Part shown: positions 9,667-18,779 of the stretch, one piece after another
How positions within the stretch are numbered: position 1 is the stretch's first letter
Layout: each line of letters begins with the position of its first letter
Source of the DNA: Zobellia barbeyronii
Lineage (GTDB): Bacteria; Bacteroidota; Bacteroidia; Flavobacteriales; Flavobacteriaceae
DNA: 64,000 nucleotides
NCBI RefSeq assembly: GCF_018603515.1
Contig: NZ_JACATN010000001.1
Coordinates: forward strand, 930,001-994,000
Reading direction: 5' to 3'
Notes under the pieces: generated by a model
Database searches by the model: none
What the model saw: only the letters and a program-made list of their open reading frames with translations
What the model was told of the DNA's origin: nothing
Translations under genes and position numbers: made by a program

Positions 9667-10385
9667 TGTTTCTTGAGGTACAACATATCGTAAAGAGTTT
9701 TGGTGATGAAAAGGTGGTCAAAGATCTGAACTTTTCACTGAGCGCTAAACATACTTTAAGTATTCTTGGTAAATCGGGCTGTGGTAAGACCACCATGCTT
9801 AAAACTATTGGTGGACTCGTGCCACCTGACTCAGGAAAAATTCTACTGAACGGAGAAGATATTACGGAGACCAAGCCTGAAAAGCGTAGCATTGTTTACT
9901 TGTATCAAGAAGACTTGTTGTTTCCTCATTTAAATGCTTTTGAGAACATTGCCTTTGGTCTGAGACTAAAGAAAATACCAGAAGGTTTAATTAAAGAGAA
10001 AGTGGAACATATGCTCCACAGCCTTGAGCTTGAAGGACAGGCGGACAAAATGCCAACCCAGCTTTCTGGAGGGCAGCGACAACGGGTGTCGTTTGGTCGT
10101 GCTATTAGCACCAATCCTTCACTTTTGTTATTGGATGAACCTTTTGGTAGTTTAGATACCGGTACTCGAAAGCGGATGCAAGAGCTATTTAAAAAGCTGA
10201 CTGAAGAATTTGATATTACATCACTTTTCGTGACCCACGATTTGAAAGAAGCAGTACTGATGGGCAATCAAATTGGTTTTATGCAAGATGGAGTTTTGAA
10301 AGTATATGAGGATAAGAAGGATTTTATTCAGGACCCACAAACTGGTGTACAGAGTGAAATAGAGTTTTGGGGTGGGTTGCTATAG
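9666..10385 (+). CDS. ABC transporter ATP-binding protein (PotA/ThiQ/YnjD-like)
   Basis: A 239-residue ATPase with Walker A GKSGCGKTT (35-43), Q-loop Gln81, signature LSGGQRQR (133-140), Walker B LLLLDEPF (153-160), D-loop GSLD and switch His in FVTHDLKEA. There is no C-terminal TOBE-type regulatory domain, so it is of the short ThiQ/YnjD type. It powers the two-permease importer encoded just upstream; the ATG overlaps the permease stop by one base. Confidence 0.93.
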   Translation: MFLEVQHIVKSFGDEKVVKDLNFSLSAKHTLSILGKSGCGKTTMLKTIGGLVPPDSGKILLNGEDITETKPEKRSIVYLYQEDLLFPHLNAFENIAFGLRLKKIPEGLIKEKVEHMLHSLELEGQADKMPTQLSGGQRQRVSFGRAISTNPSLLLLDEPFGSLDTGTRKRMQELFKKLTEEFDITSLFVTHDLKEAVLMGNQIGFMQDGVLKVYEDKKDFIQDPQTGVQSEIEFWGGLL

Positions 10386-10435
10386 CTTCAATCAATTTCA
10401 ATAAAAGCAATAAAAAGGACAGTAAAACAATAGAG

Positions 10436-11356
10436 ATGACGAAGAAGAAGGTATGGATAGACACTGATCTTTCCGTGGGTATGACAAGACATAAACGTGA
10501 TGGCTATTGTGATGTTGATGATGGTTTTGCTGTTTTACAATTGATGAAAGCGCAGAATGTTGAGATATGTGGAATAAGTGCAGTCTTCGGAAATACTGTT
10601 ATAGAAAATTCATACCCGCTCAGTCAAGAAATGAGCAAGGAGTTCGCCATGGGTGAAATACCTGTTTTTAGAGGAGCAGGCGAAGCTATAAATTTGAAAG
10701 AGGGGAATAGCAATGAAGCGGTAGAAGGCTTGGCTGAAGCCCTCCGGAAGCAATCTATGATCATTATGGCCATTGGCCCCGCAACCAACATTGGTTTACT
10801 GTTATTAAAATACCCTGAGTTAAGTAATAAAATACAAGAAGTGGTACTCGTTGCGGGACGTAGAACGGCTCAGGATTACTTTAAAATCGGGAATAAAGGA
10901 AACCACGCACAGGACCTCAATTTTGATTTGGATAATGATGCGTTTCGGTTAATGTTCGAACATGGTGTTCCGGTAACTTTGTGTCCTTTTGAGATTTCCA
11001 ACAAGGTTTGGGTTAAGGCAGCAGATTTAGATGCTTTGGCAAAAGGCGATAAAGGAAATCAATGGTTGGCTGAGGCTTCACGAGCATGGTTGCAACAATG
11101 GGTAGATCAAGGAGCAGATGGTTTCAATCCGTTTGATGTGTTGGCGAGTCATTATATAATTTCTCCTGAAGATATTATATTTGAAGATTTGAACGCGCGA
11201 CTGGAAATTCACCAAGACGATACGGTTAAAGAGAACGATAAACAGGTGTTCAAATCCTACTTATTGTGCGATAAAGGAGCAGGTTCGCCTGTTAAGTACT
11301 GTTATGATGTTGTTCCCGATTACCATAAGAAGTTAATGGATAGTCTATTGAAATAG
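10436..11356 (+). CDS. Nucleoside hydrolase-family protein (IunH/URH superfamily)
   Basis: About 306 residues. The N-terminal DTD (9-11) and the later CDVDDG (25-30) correspond to the calcium-binding DTDxxxDD motif of nucleoside N-ribohydrolases, but with about 13 extra residues between its halves. AIGPATNIGLLL (the GPxTN motif) and DLNFDLDNDAF, matching the family's NFxxDPEA region, follow. The family cleaves the N-glycosidic bond of ribonucleosides to base and ribose; substrate here is not certain. The ATG at 10436 is preferred over one at 10367 that lies inside the ATPase gene and adds a low-complexity stretch. It is the seventh gene of the uptake operon and would process the imported compound in the cytoplasm. 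Confidence 0.82.
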   Translation: MTKKKVWIDTDLSVGMTRHKRDGYCDVDDGFAVLQLMKAQNVEICGISAVFGNTVIENSYPLSQEMSKEFAMGEIPVFRGAGEAINLKEGNSNEAVEGLAEALRKQSMIIMAIGPATNIGLLLLKYPELSNKIQEVVLVAGRRTAQDYFKIGNKGNHAQDLNFDLDNDAFRLMFEHGVPVTLCPFEISNKVWVKAADLDALAKGDKGNQWLAEASRAWLQQWVDQGADGFNPFDVLASHYIISPEDIIFEDLNARLEIHQDDTVKENDKQVFKSYLLCDKGAGSPVKYCYDVVPDYHKKLMDSLLK

Positions 11357-11397
11357 ATACCTTCGCAGCATTAAATGCGTGCAATTTAGGTACTATT

Positions 11398-12183
11398 ATG
11401 AAAGACTTACAATCAACATCTATTGGGCTTGTGCTTTCTGGCGGTGGCGTACGCGGTATGGCTCATATTGGAGTAATTCAAGCAATGAATGAATTTGGTC
11501 TATCGGCAGACGTAGTTGGTGGTAGTAGTGTAGGAGCCTTGGTTGGTGCGTTATATGCTAATGGTAATTCTGTTTTGGATATGATGGATTTCTTCAAGGA
11601 AACACCATTGTTTAAGTATAATTTCTTGACCATTGTTAAACCTGGATTTTTAGATACCGATAGGTATTTTGAAGTTTTTAAGGCTTACTTTCCTGAAAAT
11701 ACTTTTGATTCACTTCAAAAGAAATTACACGTAGCGGCAACGAATCTTCAAAAAGGTGATCTTGAATATTTTTCAGAAGGCGAACTCATCCGTCCCTTAT
11801 TGGCATCTGCCGCGATACCTCCCGTTTTCAGTCCTGTTGAGATGAACGGCGAGCTTTATGCTGATGGTGGTATAATGAATAATTTCCCTTTAGAACCTGT
11901 AATGGGTAAGGCCGATTATATTATTGGCAGCAATGTATCCGTCGTGGGTGAACTCAATAAGAACGCTCTTAAGAACTCATTACAACTTGCAGGAAGAGTA
12001 ACGGGGCTTATGATTTACGCCATTAACCGCACAAAGCTTAATGCCTGTGATTTGTTAATGGAGTTTAAGGAACTAGAAAATATTGGTGTTTTAGACCGAA
12101 AAGGTATCGAAAAAGCATACCTCGTAGGATATGAAAATACATCACGTAGGCTAGAAGAATTATTAAAAAAGCCACAACTGTAA
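11398..12183 (+). CDS. Patatin-like phospholipase (RssA-like)
   Basis: A 261-residue single-domain patatin. It has the oxyanion loop SGGGVRG (14-20), the nucleophile elbow GSSVG (Ser44) and the DGG motif with Asp156, so the Ser-Asp dyad is complete. Family members hydrolyse acyl esters of lipids. There is no signal peptide, so it is probably cytoplasmic or peripheral on the inner membrane. It starts 41 bp after the nucleoside hydrolase gene and may be the last gene of that operon, but its link to uptake is unclear. Confidence 0.9.
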   Translation: MKDLQSTSIGLVLSGGGVRGMAHIGVIQAMNEFGLSADVVGGSSVGALVGALYANGNSVLDMMDFFKETPLFKYNFLTIVKPGFLDTDRYFEVFKAYFPENTFDSLQKKLHVAATNLQKGDLEYFSEGELIRPLLASAAIPPVFSPVEMNGELYADGGIMNNFPLEPVMGKADYIIGSNVSVVGELNKNALKNSLQLAGRVTGLMIYAINRTKLNACDLLMEFKELENIGVLDRKGIEKAYLVGYENTSRRLEELLKKPQL

Positions 12184-12210
12184 GTTACAATTGCGGCTTT
12201 CTCTAGTTTT
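12168..12210 (+). terminator. Terminator overlapping the end of the patatin gene
   Basis: AAAGCC (12168-12173), inside the last codons of the gene, pairs with GGCTTT (12195-12200), and the inner bases pair imperfectly. A T-rich stretch follows. It lies between two convergent genes and would end the SusC-to-patatin operon. Confidence 0.55.
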
Positions 12211-12225
12211 TAATCGATGTATTAT

Positions 12226-13275
12226 TTAAACATCGTCATAATCAATTTTTAACGTCGGTGTAGTTGGGTGTGCCTGACAGGTAAGAATTAAACCGTCTGC
12301 AATTTCACCATCGGTAAGAATCTGGTTTTTTACCATTTCTGCTTTACCTTCTGTTACTCTCGCGATACAACTACTACAAACACCACCTTGGCAGGAGTAA
12401 GGCGCATCAATATTTTGTTTTAAGACAGCATCAAGAACAATTTCCTTCTTATCCATCGTTAAAGTAAACTCCTCATCGTCTACCACAATAGAAACCTGAG
12501 TTTTACCTTCCGGCTGCTCGGGCATCTCATCTAAAATTTCAGTAGTTGTAAAAAGTTCAAAGTGTATTTTGTCTTTTGGGATATCGTTTTCTTTTAACGT
12601 ATCGGAAACCAAATGAATCATGGCCTCAGGTCCACAAAGGTAATACCCATCAAAATCTACATCTTTATGTTTGTTCTTAATAGCATAGTTAACAGTAGAA
12701 ACATCAATACGTCCAAAAAGCGAATCATCTTCCTGAGCTTGGCTAGTTACAAAGTAGGCCTTGAATCTACCTGCATAATCCAATTCTAGTTTCGTTAAAT
12801 CCGTATAAAACATCGTTTCCTTATGCGACTTGTTTCCGTAAATAAGAACAAATTTACTTTTAGGATTATCTGCCAAAACCGACTTAGCAATACTCATGAT
12901 AGGCGTAATACCGCTACCTGCCGCAAATGCTGCAATATTTTTGACTTTTCCAGTTGGTTGAAAGGTAAATCTACCTTCAGGAGGCATAACTTCTAATACG
13001 TCACCAGCTTTTAATATGGAGTGTGCGTAATCTGAAAACCCGCCTTTATCAACTTTCTTGACACCAATGGTGAAGCAGTCGCTTTTTGGAGAAGAACAGA
13101 TAGAGTAAGCCCTTCTGATTTCTTTTCCTTTAAGCTCCATTTTAATGGTTATGTATTGCCCAGGAACAAAATCAAAGGTTTGTATAAGGTCTTTAGGAAT
13201 CGTAAAAGTTATAGCAACCGAACTAGGTGTAAGCGGTTTAATATGTTTTACGGTCAAGTTATGAAAGTGCACCAT
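12226..13275 (-). CDS. FAD/2Fe-2S oxidoreductase (PaaE-like ferredoxin-NADP reductase)
   Basis: A 349-residue protein with three domains in order: an FAD-binding barrel (about 1-105, RRAYSICSSP is the FAD motif), an NAD(P)-binding domain (about 110-230, GSGITPIMSI and YLCGPEAM), and a C-terminal plant-type ferredoxin domain with CQGGVCSSC plus a distal Cys in LTCQAH. This order is that of the phenylacetyl-CoA epoxygenase reductase PaaE. No other paa genes are nearby, so it more likely serves a different oxygenase or desaturase. Cytoplasmic. It is convergent with the patatin gene. Confidence 0.88.
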   Translation of the reverse strand: MVHFHNLTVKHIKPLTPSSVAITFTIPKDLIQTFDFVPGQYITIKMELKGKEIRRAYSICSSPKSDCFTIGVKKVDKGGFSDYAHSILKAGDVLEVMPPEGRFTFQPTGKVKNIAAFAAGSGITPIMSIAKSVLADNPKSKFVLIYGNKSHKETMFYTDLTKLELDYAGRFKAYFVTSQAQEDDSLFGRIDVSTVNYAIKNKHKDVDFDGYYLCGPEAMIHLVSDTLKENDIPKDKIHFELFTTTEILDEMPEQPEGKTQVSIVVDDEEFTLTMDKKEIVLDAVLKQNIDAPYSCQGGVCSSCIARVTEGKAEMVKNQILTDGEIADGLILTCQAHPTTPTLKIDYDDV

Positions 13276-13303
13276 TATCTAATTTTTTGATCTAATGTGT
13301 CCG

Positions 13304-13311
13304 CAAAAATA
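13304..13311 (-). promoter_or_regulatory. Candidate -7 box for the FAD/2Fe-2S oxidoreductase gene
   Basis: On the minus strand this reads TATTTTTG, a full match to the Bacteroidetes -7 element TAnnTTTG, 29 bp upstream of the start codon. No clear -33 element is seen at the expected distance. Confidence 0.35.
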
Positions 13312-13542
13312 AGCATTGACACAGCCATTTGGAACGGAAACGATAAAAAAAGGACTTAAATTTTATTTTTAATTGATGGTCCTTTTGGATTGGTGGCTAC
13401 TTATTATATTGTTGAAGTTTATGTACTCAAAAACGGGTTTAATTTTTCATTAAAATGAATTTGAAATAAAAATTTTGCAGTTTTATTGTAACAAATCTTA
13501 CCTTCCCAAACACTAACTTACCGTACTAGTAATCTATTTCTT

Positions 13543-15012
13543 ATGTTTAAAAGCTTTAGTAAGCTGCAATGGAAATCTTTCTTTCGGTCTTCATCAATGG
13601 GTAAAAGCATTGGTATAAAGATTGTAATGGGCTTCTTTGCATTGTATTTTTTGGGAATGTTGGCCTTTGTTGGCTCATCATTGTTCTTTGTTTTGGAAAA
13701 AGCAATCCCTAATACGGATCCGTTAGCTATCATAAGTCAGTATTTGTTGTATTGGGTGCTTGCAGAATTGTTTATAAGATATTTTATGCAGAAGCTTCCG
13801 GTAATGGACATCAAGCCGTTTTTGATCCTTCCTATCAAAAAAAGCAGTATCGCCCATTATATTTTAGGGCGTTCTGCTGTTTCTTTTTATAATTTTTTGG
13901 CTTTATTTTTCTTTATACCCTTTGCAATTGTACTGCTTATAAAGGGCTACGCTTTTCTAAATGTCTCTTTTTGGTTATTGGCTATGATAGGCATCGTATT
14001 GAGTATTAATTATATCAACTTCATAGTAAACAAGAGTGACAAAGCTTTAATCAGCATTGCTAGTCTTTTGGTAGCCTGTTACAGCTTGGAATATTTTGAG
14101 ATTCTTCCTATAAAGGAATATGCAGGCAATATATTTTATGCCCTTTATGCAAACCCGCTTTATGCGATCATACCCTTGGCCATAGCCGGTTTATCTTATT
14201 ATTTTAATTATTCATTTATACGGAATAGGATTTTTTTAGACGCTTCTCTAAAGAAGAAAGCTACTGAAGCCACTTCTTCTGATTTATCATGGACAAAACG
14301 TTTTGGTGATATTGCTCCTTTTTTGCAGTTGGATTTAAAGCTGATTTGGAGAAATAAAAGAACCAAAACTCAAGTATTTGTATCCTTAGCCTTCGCTTTT
14401 TACGGTTTATTTGTTTACGGTATGGAAGACATGGGTATGGGGTCCGGTATGTTCGTTTTAGTAGGTATTTTAATGACAGGTGTTTTCTTAATGAACTTTG
14501 GGCAGTTTATCCCCGCTTGGGATAGCTCTTATTATAGCATGATGATGTCACAGAACATACCCTTAAAAAAATACCTTGAAGCTAAGGCGGCACTTATTTA
14601 TGTTAGTATTGGGGTGATGTTTTTACTTTCAGTTCCCTACGTATATTATGGATGGGATTCTCTTGCGATCAATTTTAGTTGCGCTTTGTATAATCTAGGA
14701 GTAAATGTTCCACTTATTCTTTTCTTCGGTTCAAAAAATAAAAAGCGTATTGATTTAAACAAGAGTGCTTTGGGTAACATGCAGGGTACAAGCGCTACCC
14801 AGTTTTTAGTAGCGTTGCCTCTTTTTGGATTACCAATGTTAATTTATGGTCCATTGGCCTTTTTCGTTTCTTCTGAAGTTGCTCTAATCGCACTATGTGT
14901 TTTTGGTGTTGTTGGTTTTGCCCTTAGAGATAAGTTATTGGATTTCATTACGAATGCATATCGAAAGAAGAAATACGGTATGATTGCAGGTTTTAAAGAA
15001 CAGAACAGTTAG
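13543..15012 (+). CDS. DUF5687 family membrane protein (ABC-2-type permease-like)
   Basis: A 489-residue integral membrane protein with roughly eleven hydrophobic segments and a soluble N-terminus MFKSFSKLQWKSFFRSSSMG, in which the LQWK-FRSS pattern is that of DUF5687. The domain layout is that of a fused ABC-2 exporter permease. It is followed 52 bp later by an ABC ATPase gene, so the two very probably form one exporter. Substrate is unknown. The 267 bp upstream contain only AT-rich sequence and a long-loop inverted repeat, with no clear promoter. Confidence 0.85.
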   Translation: MFKSFSKLQWKSFFRSSSMGKSIGIKIVMGFFALYFLGMLAFVGSSLFFVLEKAIPNTDPLAIISQYLLYWVLAELFIRYFMQKLPVMDIKPFLILPIKKSSIAHYILGRSAVSFYNFLALFFFIPFAIVLLIKGYAFLNVSFWLLAMIGIVLSINYINFIVNKSDKALISIASLLVACYSLEYFEILPIKEYAGNIFYALYANPLYAIIPLAIAGLSYYFNYSFIRNRIFLDASLKKKATEATSSDLSWTKRFGDIAPFLQLDLKLIWRNKRTKTQVFVSLAFAFYGLFVYGMEDMGMGSGMFVLVGILMTGVFLMNFGQFIPAWDSSYYSMMMSQNIPLKKYLEAKAALIYVSIGVMFLLSVPYVYYGWDSLAINFSCALYNLGVNVPLILFFGSKNKKRIDLNKSALGNMQGTSATQFLVALPLFGLPMLIYGPLAFFVSSEVALIALCVFGVVGFALRDKLLDFITNAYRKKKYGMIAGFKEQNS

Positions 15013-15064
15013 AAATGTCTTTGTTTTAGAGTTATAAATTGAAATGTGAACTTTATTGAAAATT

Positions 15065-15793
15065 ATGATAACAGTACAAAACCTTACTAAAAAATACGTT
15101 GGCAAAACTGTTCTGAACATAGAGCAGTTAGAAATACCAAAAGGACAAAGTTTTGGTCTTGTTGGAAACAACGGAGCAGGTAAAACTACTTTTTTTAGTC
15201 TTCTATTAGATTTGATCCAGCCTACTACGGGGCATATTATTAATAATGAAGTGCAGGTAGATCAAAGTGAAGCTTGGAAGACAAATACCTCTTCTTTCAT
15301 TGATGAAACTTTTCTTATAGGATATCTAACACCAGAGGAGTACTTCTATTTCATTGGAGAATTGCGTAACCAGAACAAAGCAGATGTAGATGCATTACTC
15401 TCAAATTTTGAGGATTTCTTTCATGGCGAGATATTGAATCAGAAAAAATACTTGAGAGACCTTTCAAAAGGGAATCAAAAGAAAGCGGGCATTGTGGCTT
15501 CATTTATTGGTAACCCAGAAGTGGTCATTTTAGATGAGCCTTTTGCTAACCTTGACCCTACAACGCAAATACGTCTAAAAAGCATTATTAAGGACTTGGC
15601 ATCCAAACAGGGGGTTACGGTATTGGTCTCTAGCCACGACCTTATTCATGTAACCGAGGTCTGTGAACGTATTGTAGTATTGAACAAAGGTGAAATTGTA
15701 AAAGATATTGAAACTTCAGAAGCTACTTTAAAAGAATTGGAACTGTTTTTCAGCGGAAAAGAAGAGTCTCAGGAAGATGTATCGGTATCGTAA
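15065..15793 (+). CDS. ABC exporter ATP-binding protein
   Basis: A 242-residue ATPase from the ATG; a TTG three codons upstream is an alternative. Walker A GNNGAGKTT is at about 35-43, the signature is degenerate (LSKGNQKKAG), Walker B is VVILDEPFANLD and the switch His is in SSHDL. This degenerate signature is usual for ATPases that pair with ABC-2 permeases. It is the partner of the DUF5687 protein encoded just upstream. Confidence 0.9.
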   Translation: MITVQNLTKKYVGKTVLNIEQLEIPKGQSFGLVGNNGAGKTTFFSLLLDLIQPTTGHIINNEVQVDQSEAWKTNTSSFIDETFLIGYLTPEEYFYFIGELRNQNKADVDALLSNFEDFFHGEILNQKKYLRDLSKGNQKKAGIVASFIGNPEVVILDEPFANLDPTTQIRLKSIIKDLASKQGVTVLVSSHDLIHVTEVCERIVVLNKGEIVKDIETSEATLKELELFFSGKEESQEDVSVS

Positions 15794-15806
15794 GTCATTT
15801 TGTTAA

Positions 15807-15822
15807 AACCGACTACCTGGTC
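15807..15822 (+). promoter_or_regulatory. Dispersed motif AACCGACTnnnnGGTT, copy 2
   Basis: AACCGACTACCTGGTC, one mismatch from the consensus, 13 bp after the stop of the ABC ATPase gene. Confidence 0.4.
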
Positions 15823-15901
15823 CATACCTCTTTCTTAAACCTATATCTCGCTAAGAATTTTTGTCGATAACCTGCCATTATCATCTATTAAACGGCAATA
15901 A

Positions 15902-15919
15902 AACCGACTGTTAATCGGT
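15902..15919 (+). promoter_or_regulatory. Dispersed motif, spacing variant (copy 3)
   Basis: AACCGACTGTTAATCGGT keeps the conserved AACCGACT half and contains the perfect inverted repeat ACCGA-n7-TCGGT. The right half is shifted relative to the other copies. Confidence 0.4.
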
Positions 15920-15936
15920 GAACGGGAGCAGTCGCA

Positions 15937-15952
15937 AACCGGTTAGTCGGTT
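15937..15952 (-). promoter_or_regulatory. Dispersed motif AACCGACTnnnnGGTT, copy 4
   Basis: On the minus strand AACCGACTAACCGGTT, a full consensus match, followed by TGC. It is 18 bp from copy 3; the pair could bind two dimers side by side upstream of sprE. Confidence 0.5.
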
Positions 15953-16220
15953 AAAATTGAAATCTTCTATTTCTATTTTATGCAAACTTCACGAACTTTG
16001 TGAAAAGGAAAGTTGGTCTAAATGAAATTCCTATTCGGCATTAACATGTGGCAAGAGTAAAGAGGTTTGTCAAAGAGTTAGCATCAAAGAAAAAAGAAAT
16101 TGTCATTATAATCATGCTTTCGGTTACGTTCGTAAACCCCGAACCGTAAACTTTTTATCGACCAACTGCATAATAATACCGTTCTTTTTTAGTTAATGTA
16201 AAGTACGTAGATATACAATT

Positions 16221-18776
16221 TTGAAGTCGCACTATAAACTTATCTTATTTTCAATTCTTGGGGGCATCGCTTTTAACGCATGTTCAACCAAAAAAGACGC
16301 ATTTGTCAATCGTAATTGGCATGCGCTCAATACCAAGTACAATACCTTGTACAATGGCAATATTGCTTTTGAAGAAGGTCGCGAAGAACTTAAGTTAAAT
16401 TACAAAGATGACTATTGGGAAGTTCTGCCTATAGAGCGTTTGGAAGTTACGGAAGATATTAAGTTAGATTCTGAAGATAACAACCCTAATTTTATTATAG
16501 CCGAAGAAAAGGCTACTAAAGCCATACAAAAGCATAGTATGGAAATTAAAGATGAAGAGCGCAATCCGCAGACGGACGAAGCCTTTTTACTTTTAGGCAA
16601 GGCTCGTTATTTTGATCAGCGCTACATGCCTGCTCTTGAAGCTTTCAATTATATCATAAAAAAATATGACTATAGCGACAAGCTGAACGAAGCTCACATT
16701 TGGCGAGAGAAAGTAAATATTAGATTAGAAAATGATGAGTTAGCGATTAAGAATCTGAAAAGACTTTTAAAATTTGAACGCCTAACAGATCAGGAATATG
16801 CAGATACCCGTGCTATGATAGCACAAGCTTATATTAATGAGAAGGTGATTGATACTGCAGTACAACATCTTAAAGTAGCATCTCACTATACCAAAAAAAA
16901 CGAAGAAAGAGGACGATATCTATACATTATTGGGCAGTTGTACAACCAAATGGATCAAAAGGATAGTGCCAACTATGCTTTTACCAAAGTAATTGATCTT
17001 AACCGGAAATCACCCAGAGTATATATGATCAATGCGGAGATTCAGAAAATTCGCAATACTAAGATTACCTCGGAGAACAGCGAAGAAATGCTGGAGTTCC
17101 TTACAGATTTGGAAGAGAACCGTGAGAACCGCCCTTTTTTAGATAAAATTTACCGCCAAGTTGCAGAATATCATTTGGAGCAAGAGAATGACAGTTTGGC
17201 TTTGGCCTATTTCAATAAATCTCTTCGGGCTACACAGAACGAGCCTAAGCTAAATGCACTCAATTATGAGAACTTGGCTGTCTATAATTTTGACCGTAAC
17301 GAGTATAAACTATCAGGAGCGTATTATGATAGTGTGATAACGAACCTAGATGAGAATACGAAGAAATATAGATCTACCAAGAAGAAATTAGATAACCTTG
17401 AAGATGTTGTAAAATATGAAGACATCGCCCATCAAACAGATAGTATTATTACACTGTATAATAAGCCGTTAGCTGAGCGTACCGCCTTTTTTGAAGATTA
17501 TATTGCTGACTTAAAAGCCGCCAAAGCCGCAGCTGCCAAGAAAGAAGAAAGAAGGATAACCTCTGGTTTTGCGGAATTTGCAAAAAGTAAGGGAGGTAAA
17601 GAGAATAAAGGCAAATTCTATTTTTATAATCTAACCAGCTTAGGTTACGGTAAGAATGATTTTGTCCAGAGGTGGGGTAAAAGACAACTAGAGGATGATT
17701 GGAGATGGAGTAATAAAAAAAGAGTCTTACCACAAGAGAATACAGATGATGCCCTTGTGGCAAATGATACAGTACCAAGTGAAGTTGGTGAAGAAGAAAA
17801 ATTTTCTATTGATTACTATTTAAATCGAGTGCCTACAGATGTAGCTGTTATAGATAGTTTGAAGGACGAGCGAAATTTTGCCAATTACCAATTAGGATTG
17901 ATTTATAAGGAGAAGTTTAAAGAAAACCTTTTGGCAGCTGGAAAATTGGAAAACGTATTGGATTCCGACCCAGAAGAGCGATTGATTCTTCCCTCTAAAT
18001 ACAATCTGTACAAGATTTACGAAGAAGAGGGTAGTCCGCTTTTGGCGTCTATGAAAGACAATATCCTTTCTAATCATGCGGATTCTCGCTATGCGGAAAT
18101 TATACTGAACCCTAGGGCTGTTCTTGAAGATGATGCCGATAGTCCAGATGCACGTTACGCTACCTTATATCGTAAGTACAAGCAACAAGCATTTTTAGAG
18201 ACTATTACAGGTGCCGAAGAGAATATAGAGAAATACACAGGCGACCCTATTGTTCCTAAATTTGAAATGTTGAAGGCCAATGCAATTGGAAGACTAAATG
18301 GGTTTATTCCTTTTGAGGAAGCTTTGAATTACGTTGCCTTAACTTACCCCAACAATCCAGAAGGTAAGAAGGCAGAGCAAATGGTAGCCGAGCAACTTCC
18401 TAAACTAGCGGTCAAAGAATTTTCTACGGAGCTTGGCTCATCCGGTACCGGCAATTGGAAGGTTGTTTTTCCCTTTAGAAGAAGCAATGATGAAATTGCC
18501 AAAAGGGTAAAGAAAGCACTAGAAGATGCTATTGTAGATTTAAGATATAAGAATATAGTTTCAAAAGATATCTATACCTTAGAAGACCAATTTGTGGTAG
18601 TGCATGGCTTTAAGTCTAAGGATTACGCACTTGGCTTTGCAGAGCTTATAAAGTTTAACAAAGATTACCGAATTGAGAATGAGAATTTTGTTATTTTATC
18701 TACCAATTATAAAATAATTCAGGTACATAAAAACCTACAATCTTATAAAAATCAAATTTTAACCCCAAAACCTTAA
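16221..18776 (+). CDS. sprE: SprE/PorW: gliding motility and type IX secretion TPR lipoprotein
   Basis: An 851-residue lipoprotein with signal peptide ending FNAC (Cys21) and the mature start STKKDAFVNRNWHALNTKYN, typical of the SprE/PorW family. TPR-like helical repeats fill about residues 110-400, then come a charged segment and a second helical region up to about 700. The C-terminal 90 residues resemble a small domain that begins TGNWKVVFPFRRSNDEIAK. In Flavobacterium johnsoniae SprE is needed for gliding and type IX secretion; PorW is its Porphyromonas counterpart in the periplasm. The start is a TTG, since no nearby ATG precedes the signal peptide. It is followed 3 bp later by bactofilin and then by the ATP synthase genes. 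Confidence 0.85.
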   Translation: MKSHYKLILFSILGGIAFNACSTKKDAFVNRNWHALNTKYNTLYNGNIAFEEGREELKLNYKDDYWEVLPIERLEVTEDIKLDSEDNNPNFIIAEEKATKAIQKHSMEIKDEERNPQTDEAFLLLGKARYFDQRYMPALEAFNYIIKKYDYSDKLNEAHIWREKVNIRLENDELAIKNLKRLLKFERLTDQEYADTRAMIAQAYINEKVIDTAVQHLKVASHYTKKNEERGRYLYIIGQLYNQMDQKDSANYAFTKVIDLNRKSPRVYMINAEIQKIRNTKITSENSEEMLEFLTDLEENRENRPFLDKIYRQVAEYHLEQENDSLALAYFNKSLRATQNEPKLNALNYENLAVYNFDRNEYKLSGAYYDSVITNLDENTKKYRSTKKKLDNLEDVVKYEDIAHQTDSIITLYNKPLAERTAFFEDYIADLKAAKAAAAKKEERRITSGFAEFAKSKGGKENKGKFYFYNLTSLGYGKNDFVQRWGKRQLEDDWRWSNKKRVLPQENTDDALVANDTVPSEVGEEEKFSIDYYLNRVPTDVAVIDSLKDERNFANYQLGLIYKEKFKENLLAAGKLENVLDSDPEERLILPSKYNLYKIYEEEGSPLLASMKDNILSNHADSRYAEIILNPRAVLEDDADSPDARYATLYRKYKQQAFLETITGAEENIEKYTGDPIVPKFEMLKANAIGRLNGFIPFEEALNYVALTYPNNPEGKKAEQMVAEQLPKLAVKEFSTELGSSGTGNWKVVFPFRRSNDEIAKRVKKALEDAIVDLRYKNIVSKDIYTLEDQFVVVHGFKSKDYALGFAELIKFNKDYRIENENFVILSTNYKIIQVHKNLQSYKNQILTPKP

Positions 18777-18779
18777 ACA

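Larger units (their letters stand above)
15794..16220. other. Intergenic region with three copies of the dispersed motif upstream of sprE
   Basis: A 427-bp non-coding stretch. It holds motif copies at 15807-15822, 15902-15919 and 15937-15952, and a short inverted repeat around CTTCACgaactttGTGAAAAG near 15987-16007. No TAnnTTTG box is clear close to the sprE start and no ORF or RNA gene was recognised. Confidence 0.5.

Noticed and set aside
13348-13386. Inverted repeat AAAAGGAC/GTCCTTTT in the divergent region upstream of the DUF5687 gene
   Set aside because: The loop is 23 nt and AT-rich and the position fits no terminator. It may be chance in AT-rich sequence.
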